Shown: positions 29,904 through 39,406, counted from the first letter of the stretch. The stretch is 64,000 nt of DNA from Hennigella sp049177145 (GCA_049177145.1 CP185406.1:62001-126000), one strand, 5' to 3'. Notes: generated by a model from the sequence alone, not told the origin. Program-made: numbers and translations.

Positions 29904-31306
29904 TGTTTGCCCCCTTGGTTATCAAAATCAACAAACAATCCCGATCTTGTATTCATTGATAATGAGAATGTTGCTTGTGCACCGTTTCTGTGCTTAGCAA
30001 TTCTCAATTCAACCGGAATAACTTCTGGTCTTTCTTTTGGACCAGCAGCTTTAATGGCTGGATCTGCATTATCACTTGCCATTTGTTTTTCAAGTGAAGA
30101 TAGGAACATAACAATATCAGCATCTTGTTCCAATGAACCAGATTCTCTTAAGTCTGATAGTTTAGGTGTTGCATCTTCACCACGTTTTTCAATATCTCTT
30201 GATAATTGAGCAAGCGCAATGATAGGAGCATCAATTCTTCTAGCTAATAGTTTAATCATTCTAGAAATAGTTGAAACTTCTTGTTGCCTATTTACTTGAA
30301 CATTCTTTAATGCTGGGCCTTTCATTAATTGAAGATAGTCGATAATAACAAGCTTAATGTTGTATTCACTCTTAAGTTGTTTTAGTTTAGATTGAACATC
30401 AACAACTGAAACAGCTTGATCATCAATTAAGATTGGTAATGTCTTAAGGTCTTCAATCGCAGATTGAACTTTAGCTCAATCACCATCTGACATCTTTCCA
30501 GATCTTAATGATGATGAATCAACAAATGAGTTAATAGATACAAGCCTCTGACATAGTTGTTCTTTACCCATTTCTAATGAGAAGATAACAACTCTATCTT
30601 TTTCACTTGTCATGTTTTCTTTAATTCATCTTGCTGCATTATTAGCAAAGTTTAAAGAAATAGCAGTTTTACCTACACCAGGTCTAGCGGCTAGAATAAT
30701 TAGATCACCAGGTTGGAAACCATTGGTTACTTTATCTAATCCTCTAAATCCTACTGGTGTACCAGTAATATCTTGTTTACGTTGTCTTAGTTTGTTTACT
30801 TTGTCTAAGTATTTTGTAGCAACTTCATCCATTGGAGTAAGTTTGTTTGTATGCTTAGATTGAGTAATGTCTAGAAATTCATTTTCTAATTGTGCAATTT
30901 GATTGTCATATTGTGCATAATCAATCTTTGTATTAATAACTCTTTGACTGAAGCTGTCAAGTTGCCTTTTAATACTTGCATTTTTGATTAGTTCAATGTT
31001 AGCTTTCAAATCTTCACTATCAGAGAATGCACTTACAATTTCATCTAGATATGCTTGTCAGTTAGTAAATTGTCATTTACTATTATTTGCAATATAGTCA
31101 GTTACAGTGTTTTTGTTAATAGATTTTAAATGGCCTAGATAGATTTCAACAATTGCCCCATAAATAAGAGCATTTTTATCATCTAAGAAATCTTTTTGTG
31201 TTAAAGAAGTTAAACATTCTTCAATTGATATTGGATCGTTGAAGATTGTTGTCAAAACTTCTTTTTCACATTTAACAATGTAATTTTCAATATTTTGTTT
31301 TGCCAT
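29894..31306 (-). CDS. dnaB: Replicative DNA helicase DnaB
   Basis: 470 residues. The N-terminal helicase-loading domain is EKEVLTTIFNDPISIEECL. The RecA-like core has TGTPVGFRGLDKVTNGFQPGDLIILAARPGVGKTAISLNFA (Walker A GVGKT), VVIFSLEMGKEQLCQRL, LVIIDYLQLM and IIALAQLSRDIEKR, then LRESGSLEQDADIVMFL. It unwinds DNA ahead of the fork. The final codons include a TGA Trp (GGKQWN), taking the stop to 29894 within the lipoprotein gene. Follows rplI by two bases. Confidence 0.97.
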
Positions 31307-31308
31307 AA

Positions 31309-31749
31309 TTATTCTCCTGTAACATTCAATGTTAAATAAGCATTAACATCTTTATGTAATTTGATGGTGATACGGTGTCCACCTAAGCCATATGAGTTTG
31401 TGGCATCAACCATCATAAACTTATCTATCTTGATGTTGTGTTTTGTAGCTAAAGCTTCAATTACTTGCTTATTAGAGATTGAACCAAAGGCAACACCATG
31501 ATTAGTTTTTAAACTAAAGTTTAGAGTAATGCCTTCAATTTTCTTTTTAAGCATTGTTGCTTGTTTAACTTCATAGTCATATTCTTGTTTAGCAGCAGCA
31601 ACTTGTTTTGACACAATTTCTTGTGATTTAGTAGTTGATGCTATTGCTTTACCAGAATTAACTAAGAAATTACCATAACCATCTTTTACATCAATGGTTT
31701 GGTTTTTCTTTCCTACATTTTTAACATCTTGTAATAGTATAAGTTTCAT
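31309..31749 (-). CDS. rplI: 50S ribosomal protein L9
   Basis: 146 residues, MKLILLQDVKNVGKKNQTIDVKDGYGNFLVNSGKAI in the N-domain. A connecting helix and a C-domain FGSISNKQVIEALATKHNIKID follow. L9 binds 23S rRNA near L1 and influences frame maintenance. Start overlaps the rpsR stop by one base; two bases before dnaB. Confidence 0.96.
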   Translation of the reverse strand: MKLILLQDVKNVGKKNQTIDVKDGYGNFLVNSGKAIASTTKSQEIVSKQVAAAKQEYDYEVKQATMLKKKIEGITLNFSLKTNHGVAFGSISNKQVIEALATKHNIKIDKFMMVDATNSYGLGGHRITIKLHKDVNAYLTLNVTGE

Positions 31750-32000
31750 TATTCGTAAGTTTTAATAAATGGTAGCAAAGCTACAATTCTTGCTCTCTTG
31801 ATTGCATTAGCAATCATTCTTTGGTGTTTTTGGCATAGACCAGAAACACGTCTAGGTACAATTTTGCAACTAGGAGTTAAATAACGTTGTAGTAATTCAA
31901 CATCCTTGTAGTCTACATAATCAATACCTTTAGCACATAAAAGACAAGGTCTTTTCTTTAATATTTTTCTTTTGTTTTTTCTTGGTGTTCTTTTTTCCAT
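31749..32000 (-). CDS. rpsR: 30S ribosomal protein S18
   Basis: 83 residues. KKRPCLLCAKGIDYVDYKDVELLQRYLTPSCKIVPRRVSGLCQKHQRMIANAIKRARIVALLPF is the S18 core. Cysteines in CLLC, SC and LC suggest the zinc-binding form. S18 pairs with S6 on the 30S platform. Lies between ssb and rplI in the conserved rpsF-ssb-rpsR order. Confidence 0.97.
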   Translation of the reverse strand: MEKRTPRKNKRKILKKRPCLLCAKGIDYVDYKDVELLQRYLTPSCKIVPRRVSGLCQKHQRMIANAIKRARIVALLPFIKTYE

Positions 32001-32002
32001 AA

Positions 32003-32467
32003 CTATTTACCTTCTTCTTCATTAATTCAATCTAGTTCAGTTAAACCATCATCAACTTTCTTTGGCTGGTTTGGTTTAGTAAAGTCTGCTTCAGTATCAA
32101 TAATCTTAGTTGCAAAACTATCATTAACTGATACCATTTCTTCTTGATCTGCTTGTTTTGATCTCTTGACAATAGTCTTTAGACTGTCAACAATGATTTC
32201 AATAACATTAACGTTACGTCCTTCTTTGTTTACATAGCTTCTTTTGTTTAATCTACCATCAATTGCTACTGTGTCACCTTTTTTAACATAAGATGCTAAG
32301 TAGTTAGCTTGTTGGTTTCATGCTACGCAGTTAAAGAAGTTTGTATGATCTTTTCCTTGAATGTTGTCGTTACATGCAACAGAGAAATTAACTAATGTTT
32401 TTCCTGTTGATGTTTGTTTAGGAATTGGATCAGCAGTTAAATTACCTACTAGAAAAACTTTATTCAT
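32003..32467 (-). CDS. ssb: Single-stranded DNA-binding protein
   Basis: 154 residues from ATG 32467: MNKVFLVGNLTADPIPKQTSTGKTLVNFSVACNDN, FFNCVAWNQQANYLASYVKKGDTVAIDGRL, then NVIEIIVDSLKTI. An OB fold is followed by a disordered tail. The end DGLTELDWINEEEGK departs from the classic acidic DDDIPF tip. It coats ssDNA at forks. Overlaps the rpsF stop by 8 bases. A second ssb-like gene lies at 46808. Confidence 0.96.
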
Positions 32468-32924
32468 CTTTTGCTTCTTTCTTTGCTTTAGCTTCAGCCT
32501 TTGCTTCACTTTCAGCAGCATAAGCAGCTTTCTTAGCAGCAATTAGTTCTTCGATCTTCTTTTGCTTTTCAGCAAAGATCTTAGCTTTATTCTTAGCTCT
32601 TTGAACTTTCTTTTCATTATGAATTGCTCTTCAACCATAATTGTGTTCTAGATTCATTACTAAGAATCTTAAAACATCTTTATTGATTAAAGTTAAACGG
32701 TTAAATTCTCTGATAATCTCTGGTTTATCACATAAAAAATTTAACACATAGTAATAACCTTGTGAACAATTTTTAATTTTATATGCCATTTTTTTAAGGC
32801 CTAACTTAGTTTCTTTTAAGTCTTTAACGCCTTTTAAAATCTTTTGGCAGTTAGTTGAAACAGCATCAGCATCACTTGCTGATTTGTTGCCATCTACAAC
32901 TAACATAATTTCATAGTTAGTCAT
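32460..32924 (-). CDS. rpsF: 30S ribosomal protein S6 with Lys/Ala-rich tail
   Basis: 154 residues. MTNYEIMLVVDGNKSASDADAV, LKKMAYKIKNCSQGYYYVLNFLCD and VLRFLVMNLEHNYG form the ~98-residue S6 core. A TGA Trp then joins a basic tail RAIHNEKKVQRAKNKAKIFAEKQKKIEELIAAKKAAYAAESEAKAEAKAKKEAKDE. First gene of the rpsF-ssb-rpsR-rplI-dnaB operon. The leader contains a GCTAC/GTAGC hairpin and AAGGAG. Confidence 0.96.
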
Positions 32925-33010
32925 TATATAAGTCTCCTTGGGATATTTGCTACATAGCTCAGTAGCATAGAGGCTTTATATATTATTTAAATATATAAAC
33001 TTATATACAT
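32925..33010 (-). promoter_or_regulatory. rpsF leader
   Basis: On the minus strand the leader has a hairpin (GCTAC, loop TGAGCTAT, GTAGC) and AAGGAG before the ATG. Bacterial rpsF leaders often bind the S6:S18 pair through a CCG bulge. I do not see a clear CCG here, so autoregulation is only possible. Confidence 0.35.
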
Positions 33011-33064
33011 AATATATAAGGCGTTATCATTATACATATTTTTCTTGTATATTATGATTTATTG

Positions 33065-33070
33065 TATAAT
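33065..33070 (+). promoter_or_regulatory. -10 of tRNA-Thr
   Basis: TATAAT seventeen bases before the tRNA 5' end. Confidence 0.6.
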
Positions 33071-33087
33071 TATTTAAGTATCAAAAT

Positions 33088-33163
33088 GCCGAAGTAGCTC
33101 AACAGGCAGAGCAACTGACTTGTAATCAGTAGGTTGTTGGTTCGATTCCGATCTTCGGCACCA
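33088..33163 (+). tRNA. tRNA-Thr (anticodon TGT)
   Basis: 76 bases including encoded CCA. Acceptor GCCGAAG pairs with CTTCGGC. D-loop AACAGGCA. Anticodon stem ACTGA/TCAGT with loop CTTGTAA giving TGT. T-loop TTCGATT. It reads ACA and, with unmodified U34 as usual in mollicutes, possibly all ACN codons. It stands alone between the rpsF promoter and a membrane-protein pair, with its own terminator. Confidence 0.97.
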
Positions 33164-33167
33164 TTAA

Positions 33168-33198
33168 AAAATGACTGGGTGACCAGTCGTTTTTTATT
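33168..33198. terminator. Terminator after tRNA-Thr
   Basis: AAAAAATGACTGG, loop GTGA, CCAGTC then TTTTTT. The A/T flanks allow use by the convergent membrane-protein gene too. Confidence 0.88.
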
Positions 33199-33772
33199 TT
33201 AGTGCCTCATAGACTTCTTGTTTTAGATTGACTTCTTTACGGTGTAAGTATAGTCTAATTGCTTCAGCAATGATAAAGATAATGCAGACAACAATGTTAA
33301 TATAGTTAGCTCATTTTCAACTTTGAATTTCAGGGATGTTAATTGATGGAACCATAAGTTTGATTAATGTCATAATTTGTGGTACAGAGAATAATAACAT
33401 TGCTGCTAAACACGGAATATATAGAATTAACCAACGTTTATTTCTTTCATATCTATTTAGATTGATTGTGAAGATTACATCAATCAATAACATCACTACA
33501 AACATAATAGTAAATGATGTGATAGCTTTAGATAAAGCTTTACCATAATCATCTATTGGTTGGCCTTTAGCCATGAATGTAACAATCATAGCAAAATCAA
33601 TGATAGCAATAATTAAACCAATGATTCCACCAACAAATAATCCTAATTTGTATTTATGGATTTGTTGGGCAGTATGAATTGGTTGTAATGTCTTGATAGG
33701 ACGGCCATCATAGTCAGTTCTACCATAAGAGATAATCCAAGGATTATCTTTATTATTTATGGTTTTTTCCAT
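33194..33772 (-). CDS. Four-helix membrane protein of unknown function
   Basis: 192 residues from ATG 33772, preceded by GGAGG. The N-terminal ~50 residues are soluble (NPWIISYGRTDYDGRPIKTLQPIHTAQQIHKYK). Four hydrophobic segments follow: LGLFVGGIIGLIIAIIDFAMIVTFM, FTIMFVVMLLIDVIFTI, WLILYIPCLAAMLLFSV, and YINIVVCIIFIIAEAI. No family recognised. Overlaps by 20 bases the preceding small zinc-ribbon protein, so both likely work together. Confidence 0.72.
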
Positions 33773-33959
33773 AATGGACCTCCTTCTTTTGGTATTTAAC
33801 TTTACATGTTGGTCCTTCACATATATTACATTTTCTTTCATGGAAAATCAAATATAAGATAAAACCAATTATTGTTGGTAATAAGGCAGTAGCAACAGCA
33901 ACTTGACCAGATGTCATTTTGCTGCCACAAAATCTTTTGCAATTTTCGCAATAACGCAT
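33753..33959 (-). CDS. Small membrane protein with cysteine pairs
   Basis: 68 residues. It has MRYCENCKRFCGSK, one hydrophobic helix VAVATALLPTIIGFILYLIF, and RKCNICEGPTCKVK. Six cysteines in CxxC-like spacing on both sides of the helix suggest zinc binding or disulfides. GGAG lies before the ATG. Downstream partner is the 192-residue membrane protein. Function unknown. Confidence 0.7.
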   Translation of the reverse strand: MRYCENCKRFCGSKMTSGQVAVATALLPTIIGFILYLIFHERKCNICEGPTCKVKYQKKEVHYGKNHK

Positions 33960-33994
33960 TGTTGTCTCCTTTCTTTAATTATAAGATAAGAAAA

Positions 33995-34013
33995 AAATAG
34001 GCTTTGCCTATTT
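33995..34013 (-). terminator. Terminator of rpmA
   Basis: AAATAGGC, loop TTT, GCCTATTT; minus-strand T run; rpmA stop in the right arm. Confidence 0.85.
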
Positions 34014-34307
34014 AGCTTTCTTACTTGTTTTAACTTCTTCGATGCTTACTTTACGTTTGTTGTCACCAAATCTTGTGTATTTAACAACACCATTCTTTAG
34101 AGCAAACAATGTGTGGTCTTTTCCCATACCTACGTTTTTACCAGGATATACTCTCGTTCCTCTTTGACGGTAAATGATTTGTCCTGTCTTAGCTATCTTA
34201 CCATCTGGAATTTTAGCTCCTAAAAATTTAGGGTTAGAGTCTCTACCATTTTTAGTAGAACCTACTCCTTTTTTACTAGCGAAATATTGTAAATTAATCT
34301 TTTTCAT
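34008..34307 (-). CDS. rpmA: 50S ribosomal protein L27 with cleavable N-terminal extension
   Basis: 99 residues. It starts MKKINLQYFASKKGVGSTKNGRDSNPKFLGAK. The first nine residues match the Firmicute extension (xxNLQxFA) removed by the Prp protease before L27 can function at the peptidyl-transferase centre. QIIYRQRGTRVYPGKNVGMGKDHTLFALKNGVVKY is the core. The prp gene is immediately upstream. Confidence 0.96.
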   Translation of the reverse strand: MKKINLQYFASKKGVGSTKNGRDSNPKFLGAKIPDGKIAKTGQIIYRQRGTRVYPGKNVGMGKDHTLFALKNGVVKYTRFGDNKRKVSIEEVKTSKKAK

Positions 34308-34308
34308 A

Positions 34309-34602
34309 TTATTTTCCTTTGCTTAGTTTAATGTATTTTTTGAAATCATATGCCATTGGTTTTAATTGTTTTACAATTAGAGCAATGTATTCCTGATTAG
34401 TTTTAGTTTTGTTTATCAACTCTAATTTAACACCATTATTCTTTTTGTTGTAAGTAAGTTTGATATCTTTAGCTTTGAATCAAGTTAATGAACCAAAGAA
34501 GATAGCACTTATTCCAGCACAGACAATGTCTTTGCCTTTAGGAGCTTGACATGCATGTCCTGATAGTTGTATAGAGTTTTTAGTGTAACTAATAACAATC
34601 AT
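34309..34602 (-). CDS. prp: Prp (YsxB-family) ribosomal-protein protease
   Basis: 97 residues. The catalytic pair lies in LSGHACQAPKGKDIVCAGISAIFFG, His 16 and Cys 28, spaced as in Staphylococcus aureus Prp. This cysteine protease trims the N-terminus of L27. Its place between rplU and rpmA is conserved in Firmicutes and explains the L27 extension next door. The start shares one base with the rplU stop (TAATG); the gene ends one base before the rpmA ATG. Confidence 0.93.
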
Positions 34603-34901
34603 TATCCAATAATTTCTTTAACAACTAATTTAGTGTATGGTTGTCTATGACCTGTTTTGTGTGTATGGTGTTTTTGTGGTAAGTGTTTAATATTAACAAT
34701 CTTCTTACCTTTACCTTGTTTAACAACTTCGCAAACAACTTTTGCTCCGCTTAAATAAGGTTTACCAAATTTTGCATCGATCATTAAAACTTTATCAAAA
34801 GTGATTTTGTCTTTTTCTTTTGCTTCAAGTTTTTCAACATAAATTTCATCTTTAGGTTGAACTTTATATTGTTTTCCACCTGTTTCAAATATTGCAAACA
34901 T
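34602..34901 (-). CDS. rplU: 50S ribosomal protein L21
   Basis: 99 residues, MFAIFETGGKQYKVQPKDEIYVEKLEAKEKDKITFDKVLM, and the C-terminal KIVNIKHLPQKHHTHKTGHRQPYTKLVVKEI that binds 23S rRNA. First gene of rplU-prp-rpmA with a long structured leader. Confidence 0.97.
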   Translation of the reverse strand: MFAIFETGGKQYKVQPKDEIYVEKLEAKEKDKITFDKVLMIDAKFGKPYLSGAKVVCEVVKQGKGKKIVNIKHLPQKHHTHKTGHRQPYTKLVVKEIIG

Positions 34902-34902
34902 A

Positions 34903-34985
34903 GTTTATATCCTTTCATGACTCGCCCGTTCGAAACTAAATTCTATTTAGTGCGGTTGTAACCATAAAAATTAAAATATGGTTTA
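34903..34985 (-). promoter_or_regulatory. Candidate L21-type leader
   Basis: The minus-strand leader contains GGTTACAACCGCACTAAATAG, a TTTAGTTTCGAACGGGCGAG stretch and GAAAGG before the ATG. Firmicute rplU genes carry a conserved L21 leader RNA with a similar GTTACAACCGCAC block, as I recall it. CTAAAT and ATTTAG can pair. Confidence 0.5.
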
Positions 34986-35019
34986 TTTATTATATATGTA
35001 AATATGTTTTTTAATAAAA

Positions 35020-35039
35020 AAAGAGGGATTAACCTCTTT
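35020..35039 (-). terminator. Terminator of the 1077-residue lipoprotein
   Basis: AAAGAGG and CCTCTTT arms; minus-strand T run after the left arm. Confidence 0.8.
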
Positions 35040-35052
35040 AATTATGGAACGC

Positions 35053-38000
35053 TTATTCCCCAACATATACAAATGTGATAGTCGTAGTACGTATTTTATA
35101 AATAGTTTCAGTGCCCTTCTTAAAATTAATTATAAAAATTAAATCTATTTGTTCACCTGTTTCAATTTCACTTGGGTTTATGTAACTAACAGATAACTTA
35201 TATTTGCCTTCCTCAACTTTAGTTAAAACGCCATCATTGTTGACAACCATTTTTGGATCAGGTCCTTCTATCTCGGCTACAAGAGCAAAATCTGAACCTA
35301 TTTCAGGAGAAACATTAAAGTTTAATTCGGTTGGTTGTGTTTTGTCTTCTATGTCAACTCATTCTTGTTCAGGAACAACTGATGAAACAACATCAAATTT
35401 TAAACCGCTTACTTTTCTTGTTCAATTTAGTGCGTTAGCAGGACCGGCAGATACAACATTGAAACCAATATTGTAAGAGTCGCCAAATTGTAAATCATGG
35501 TCATCTTTAATGTGCACTGGAATTTCGATGTCCCAGTCTCCTACTTCAGGATAAATAATTTCGCCAACAATAACACCAGAATCTGTTTCTTCACTATCTA
35601 GAGTTACAGTGATAGTTTGATTATCAACTAATGGTTCAGCTAAGTGAAGATAAAAACTTCCGACATCTGATTGTTCAGAATCCTCTTGTGATATTGGAGC
35701 ACAAATTTCAGTATCTCCTGTGTCAAGCACATGTTCGCGATAAGTTAAAGAGAAATCTTTAATTAATTCCTTTACTGACTTATCATCGCCTGATTTAAGT
35801 GCGACTTTTACATCATAATCTACTTTTAATCCTTCAACCAATTGGCCACCACCTGGTGGTATTATTGCAGCATTAAATCATGCTTTTCCTTCATCTATAC
35901 CACCACCACGCAATTGTACATTTGTTTGTTGGCCTGGGTGAGGGACTGGATCAGGGAGACTTTCAAATTCTGCAATAGTTTGTCCAGCAACAGGAGCTAC
36001 AGTTATTTTAGCCATGTCTTGTCCCTCAGGTAAATCAATCTTTCTTTCATCTTCAGAAGGAAGGTCAAAGAATGAACTATATTGTAAAGATAAACTATCA
36101 ACTTTTTTAGTTCAGATGACACTTTGTGTTGCCTTCTCTTTTAAAGTAAAGTTTATATTGAATGTAGCAACATCGTCCTCTGATCAGTAATCGTTTGTAG
36201 GGTCATCATGTATTAATTTAACCGGATATTTGTATGAACGGGTAGCAACATCAATGATTGGGTCTCCATCTTGTGCTACAATAACATCAGTTGAAGTATT
36301 TTCTATTGAAGGGACAATTTCATATTTATCCATATCAAGATATTCTTGACATCCTAATAGCTTAAATTCAATCTCTTTTTTAGGAGAACCAATGTCAGTT
36401 ACTAGTTCTGGTTCTCCCACAAGTTCAATAGTTCCATTGTAATATACTGTGACGTTTTCAAAAGTTTTAGTTCAATCTGATTCTTCATCATGTAGATCAA
36501 AACTAAATTTAGCAAATGCATTATCAGGTAACGCATTATGTTTTTCAATTAATTCAACATCAGCTACAAGTTTTCCTTCTTCAACATCAAAACTTGGATC
36601 ATCTATTGAAACATCAGCTGTTGAACTTGAATCAAGGGCTTTATTACTAATTGTAAAAGTATCATCTGCAAAGCTAGGATCGTTTAGCGTAAATTTCATT
36701 TGACCATTTGGTTCATCTGCTGATGTTAATATTTCATTTTCAACAATATCAGCAGCTTTCTTGACTGTTAAAGTGCAGTCTTCAATTGTTTGTTTTCAAG
36801 TTTTTTTACCTGCGTTATCTTTGCCATAAAAAATAATGTCAAAAGTTGCTGATTGGTTATTATTTCCAAGGATATTAACAGTTGTATTAAATGTTGAAGT
36901 AATTTCGCTAGTTATTTCTTCTTCATAAGTTGGTCCAACAGTTGCTTCTCCATCAGTTTGATCTACTTTATATCAAATAGATTTACCGCTTTCTAATTCT
37001 CCTTCATAATTAATTGTATAGTCAGCTGATGCCACATCAAGCTCTGTATCTATTTCTTTTGTATCACAACTAACTTTTGAATTAATATGTCAAAGACCTA
37101 GTTCATTTTCTCCTTCTTCTGTATAAACAATTTCACTGTCACCAGATATTAAACCTGAACGATAATTAGCTCTTAAAGTATAGGTTAGCATTTCATCAGG
37201 TTGTTTTCCTTTTGGCGTAGCTGATACTTTCACGTCAATATAAGAACGATCTCCGGCTTGTCCCGAATCAACCTTTTCAGCACTCCATGTGTAATGTTCA
37301 GTATCGGCATCTATTACATCAAATCCCAATACATTTCCTTCTTGAAGCAATTCTTCTCAACAATAAACTCTAACTATACGATCAGTTACTCCAGCCTCAA
37401 GTTCTGTTGGGTCGGGTGCTGCTTCATTCGCGGCAACACCAACATTTGCTGCACTATATCTAACTTTGAATTCATCTGTAAAAGTTTTATCAAATAAAAC
37501 TTTGTTTGATAAAGGGTCCTCATAACAAACTATTCTCAAGTTTGTGAAATAAACATGCGAACCGTCATTATTTAAATCATCAGCCAATTCATCGCCTATA
37601 AGTTGAAATGGTATAGATAAAATTTGATTTGAACTATCATATTCTGCATCGCCTTTTACAAGTTCTTCCACTTTGGGTTGCTCTACTATTGTTGGTTCAT
37701 ATACTTTGAAAATAGCAGTGGCAGGCAATTCTTCTATAGCAACATCAAAAGTAATTTTACCAATTGCTTTGTCATCGCCCGGAGCAGTAAATGTAGACTT
37801 AAGATGTGGTGTAATACCTGATTCTTCACATGTATATTCAACACTTAATCCAGTAAACTTCTTTGTTCATACTGGAGTTTCTGAATCATCACCGTAACAT
37901 GACAAGTTTGCACTGAAGATTACCTTTGTACCTTTAGTAGGGAATTCTTCATCACCAGATTTAGAGACTAATGTTACACCAAATTCACCGTTTTTGCCAT

Positions 38001-38286
38001 CTCAAGAAGCAATTATTGGATTTGTATCATCTATCTTTCAATCTGATTCTTCGCACTCAATGTCTTCACAAACAATATTTTGAGATGCTTTCTTTTCACT
38101 GGCTGTAGTGAAAGCAAACTCAGCTACATTTTCGCCAGATTTAGTTAACACTGATTTTTGTTTAATAACAATTGGATCTACTGCAGGTTTGTCCTTTCCA
38201 CAGCTTACCAATGTTACTAATGGGGTAACAACACCAGCTGTTACAGCAAGTGCTGATCCCAAAAATATTTTCGTTTTCTTTTTCAT
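35053..38286 (-). CDS. Large modular surface lipoprotein
   Basis: 1077 residues with many TGA Trp. Lipobox LVSC, Cys 29. The mature part is acidic and beta-rich, and appears built of repeated ~100-200-residue modules. A Trp-led strand recurs: VWTKKFTGLSVEY, TWKQTIEDCTLTV, DWTKTFENVTVYY, IWTKKVDSLSLQY, NWTRKVSGLKFDV. Each is preceded by a segment like VTFNINFTL or VIFSANLSC. This suggests tandem Ig-like sandwiches. No binding partner can be assigned. Upstream lie a palindrome, a (TA)8 tract and a strong terminator-like hairpin. I checked that no TAA or TAG interrupts 35842-36183. Confidence 0.85.
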
Positions 38287-38308
38287 AATTCTCCTTATAC
38301 GACTAAGC

Positions 38309-38350
38309 AAAAAAGCTATTTAGGTTGCTTTTGGCAATCTAAATAGCTTT
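38309..38350 (-). promoter_or_regulatory. Terminator-like hairpin in the leader of the large lipoprotein gene
   Basis: AAAGCTATTTAG (38312-38323) pairs with CTAAATAGCTTT (38339-38350), extended by GTTGC/GCAAT to 17 bp with a 5-base loop. On the minus strand a run of six T follows. It sits between the promoter and the ATG, so it can act as an attenuator. Confidence 0.7.
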
Positions 38351-38371
38351 AAGCGTTTCATTTACATACTT

Positions 38372-38387
38372 TATATATATATATATA
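38372..38387 (-). repeat. (TA)8 tract upstream of the large lipoprotein gene
   Basis: Eight TA units between a TATAAT (minus strand, 38405-38410) and the leader hairpin. Comparable to the tracts at 2300-2373 and 22377-22390, also next to lipoprotein genes. Confidence 0.75.
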
Positions 38388-38415
38388 AATGTAGTCATAC
38401 CCATATTATATATAG

Positions 38416-38439
38416 AATAAATTACTATAGTAATTTATT
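38416..38439. promoter_or_regulatory. Perfect 24-base palindrome upstream of the large lipoprotein promoter
   Basis: AATAAATTACTA and TAGTAATTTATT are exact reverse complements with no spacer. It lies just upstream of the TATAAT for the minus-strand lipoprotein. Possible operator; alternatively a structure protecting the upstream mRNA end. Confidence 0.5.
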
Positions 38440-38450
38440 ATCAATAAAAA

Positions 38451-38468
38451 AAGAGGGTTATCCCTCTT
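38451..38468 (-). terminator. Terminator of the ABC operon
   Basis: AAGAGGG, loop TTAT, CCCTCTT; minus-strand T run follows. Confidence 0.85.
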
Positions 38469-38471
38469 AAT

Positions 38472-39404
38472 TTACCGTGCACCCTTTTCAAACGGGATAC
38501 CCGAATGGGCCGGTGCTAAGTTCTTTCTTCCTGAGAATAACAAAACAATTAATGTAATGATGTATGGAACAGAGAAGACAACTAGTTGTGGAATACCAAG
38601 TTGTGTGAATGTTGTTGTTCCAGCAGCAGCATTAAACAAGGCAAAGACAATAGCAAAGACTGTAATCTTTGGAATTCTTCATCCACCAGTAATAAGGATG
38701 GCTAATGATAGATATCCCATAGATTGAACATCCCCCATAAAGGCAGTAACCTTAAATAGGAAGATTGCTCCTGCAAGTCCTGCCATAGCTGAAGATAATA
38801 GCACAGCTATTCATTGATATTTAATAACTGAAATACCTTGTGCATCTACAGCATTAGGGTTTTCCCCTACAGCTTTAAATCTTAATCCTGTCTTTGTTCT
38901 GTTAACAACAAAGAAGATGATCATAGCTATTAGCAAAACACCAATAAAGATAATCAAACTACTACCAAATAGTGATGAACCAAGTGGTAAGCAAGAGTTA
39001 TATTGGCACATAATTCTTGTATTTGAAGTACCTGGATATAAGTATTTAGCTAAAGTTGGGTTTAGGAATGTTGCTAATGATAAACCAACCAAGTTAATTG
39101 CTGTACCAGCAATTGTATGATCGGCTTTCAGATGGATGCAAACAAAAGCATGCATCGCGCCCATAATCATTGTGCATATCATTGTTAAGATGAATGCTAT
39201 GATAATGGTAGCAAAATGTGGAACACCACCTCAAAAGGCAGTTGATGAGAAGATACCAAAGAATAGAGCACCTATACACATCATTCCATCAATTCCTAGG
39301 TTAACTATACCTGCTCTTTCAGACAAATAACCAGAAACGGCTCCGGCAAGTAAGATTGCCGTGAACAATAAGGTTAAATCTAATAATGAACCTAAATCAC
39401 CCAT
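38472..39404 (-). CDS. ABC transporter permease 2 (nucleoside type)
   Basis: 310 residues, about eight helices. LLAGAVSGYLSERAGIVNLGIDGMMCIGALFFG is the hallmark (ERxGIxNxGxEG) of the branched-chain/sugar-type permease family found in nucleoside importers such as B. subtilis NupQ. NRTKTGLRFKAVGENPNAVDAQGISVIKYQ is the cytoplasmic EAA-like loop. Last gene of the operon. Corresponds in order to M. genitalium MG121. Uptake of nucleosides would supply a genome without purine/pyrimidine synthesis. Confidence 0.9.
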
Positions 39405-39406
39405 AA

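Noticed and set aside
39094..39279. Minus-strand 61-residue ORF within permease 2 of the ABC system
   Set aside because: Different frame from the intact permease; Cys/His-rich shadow.
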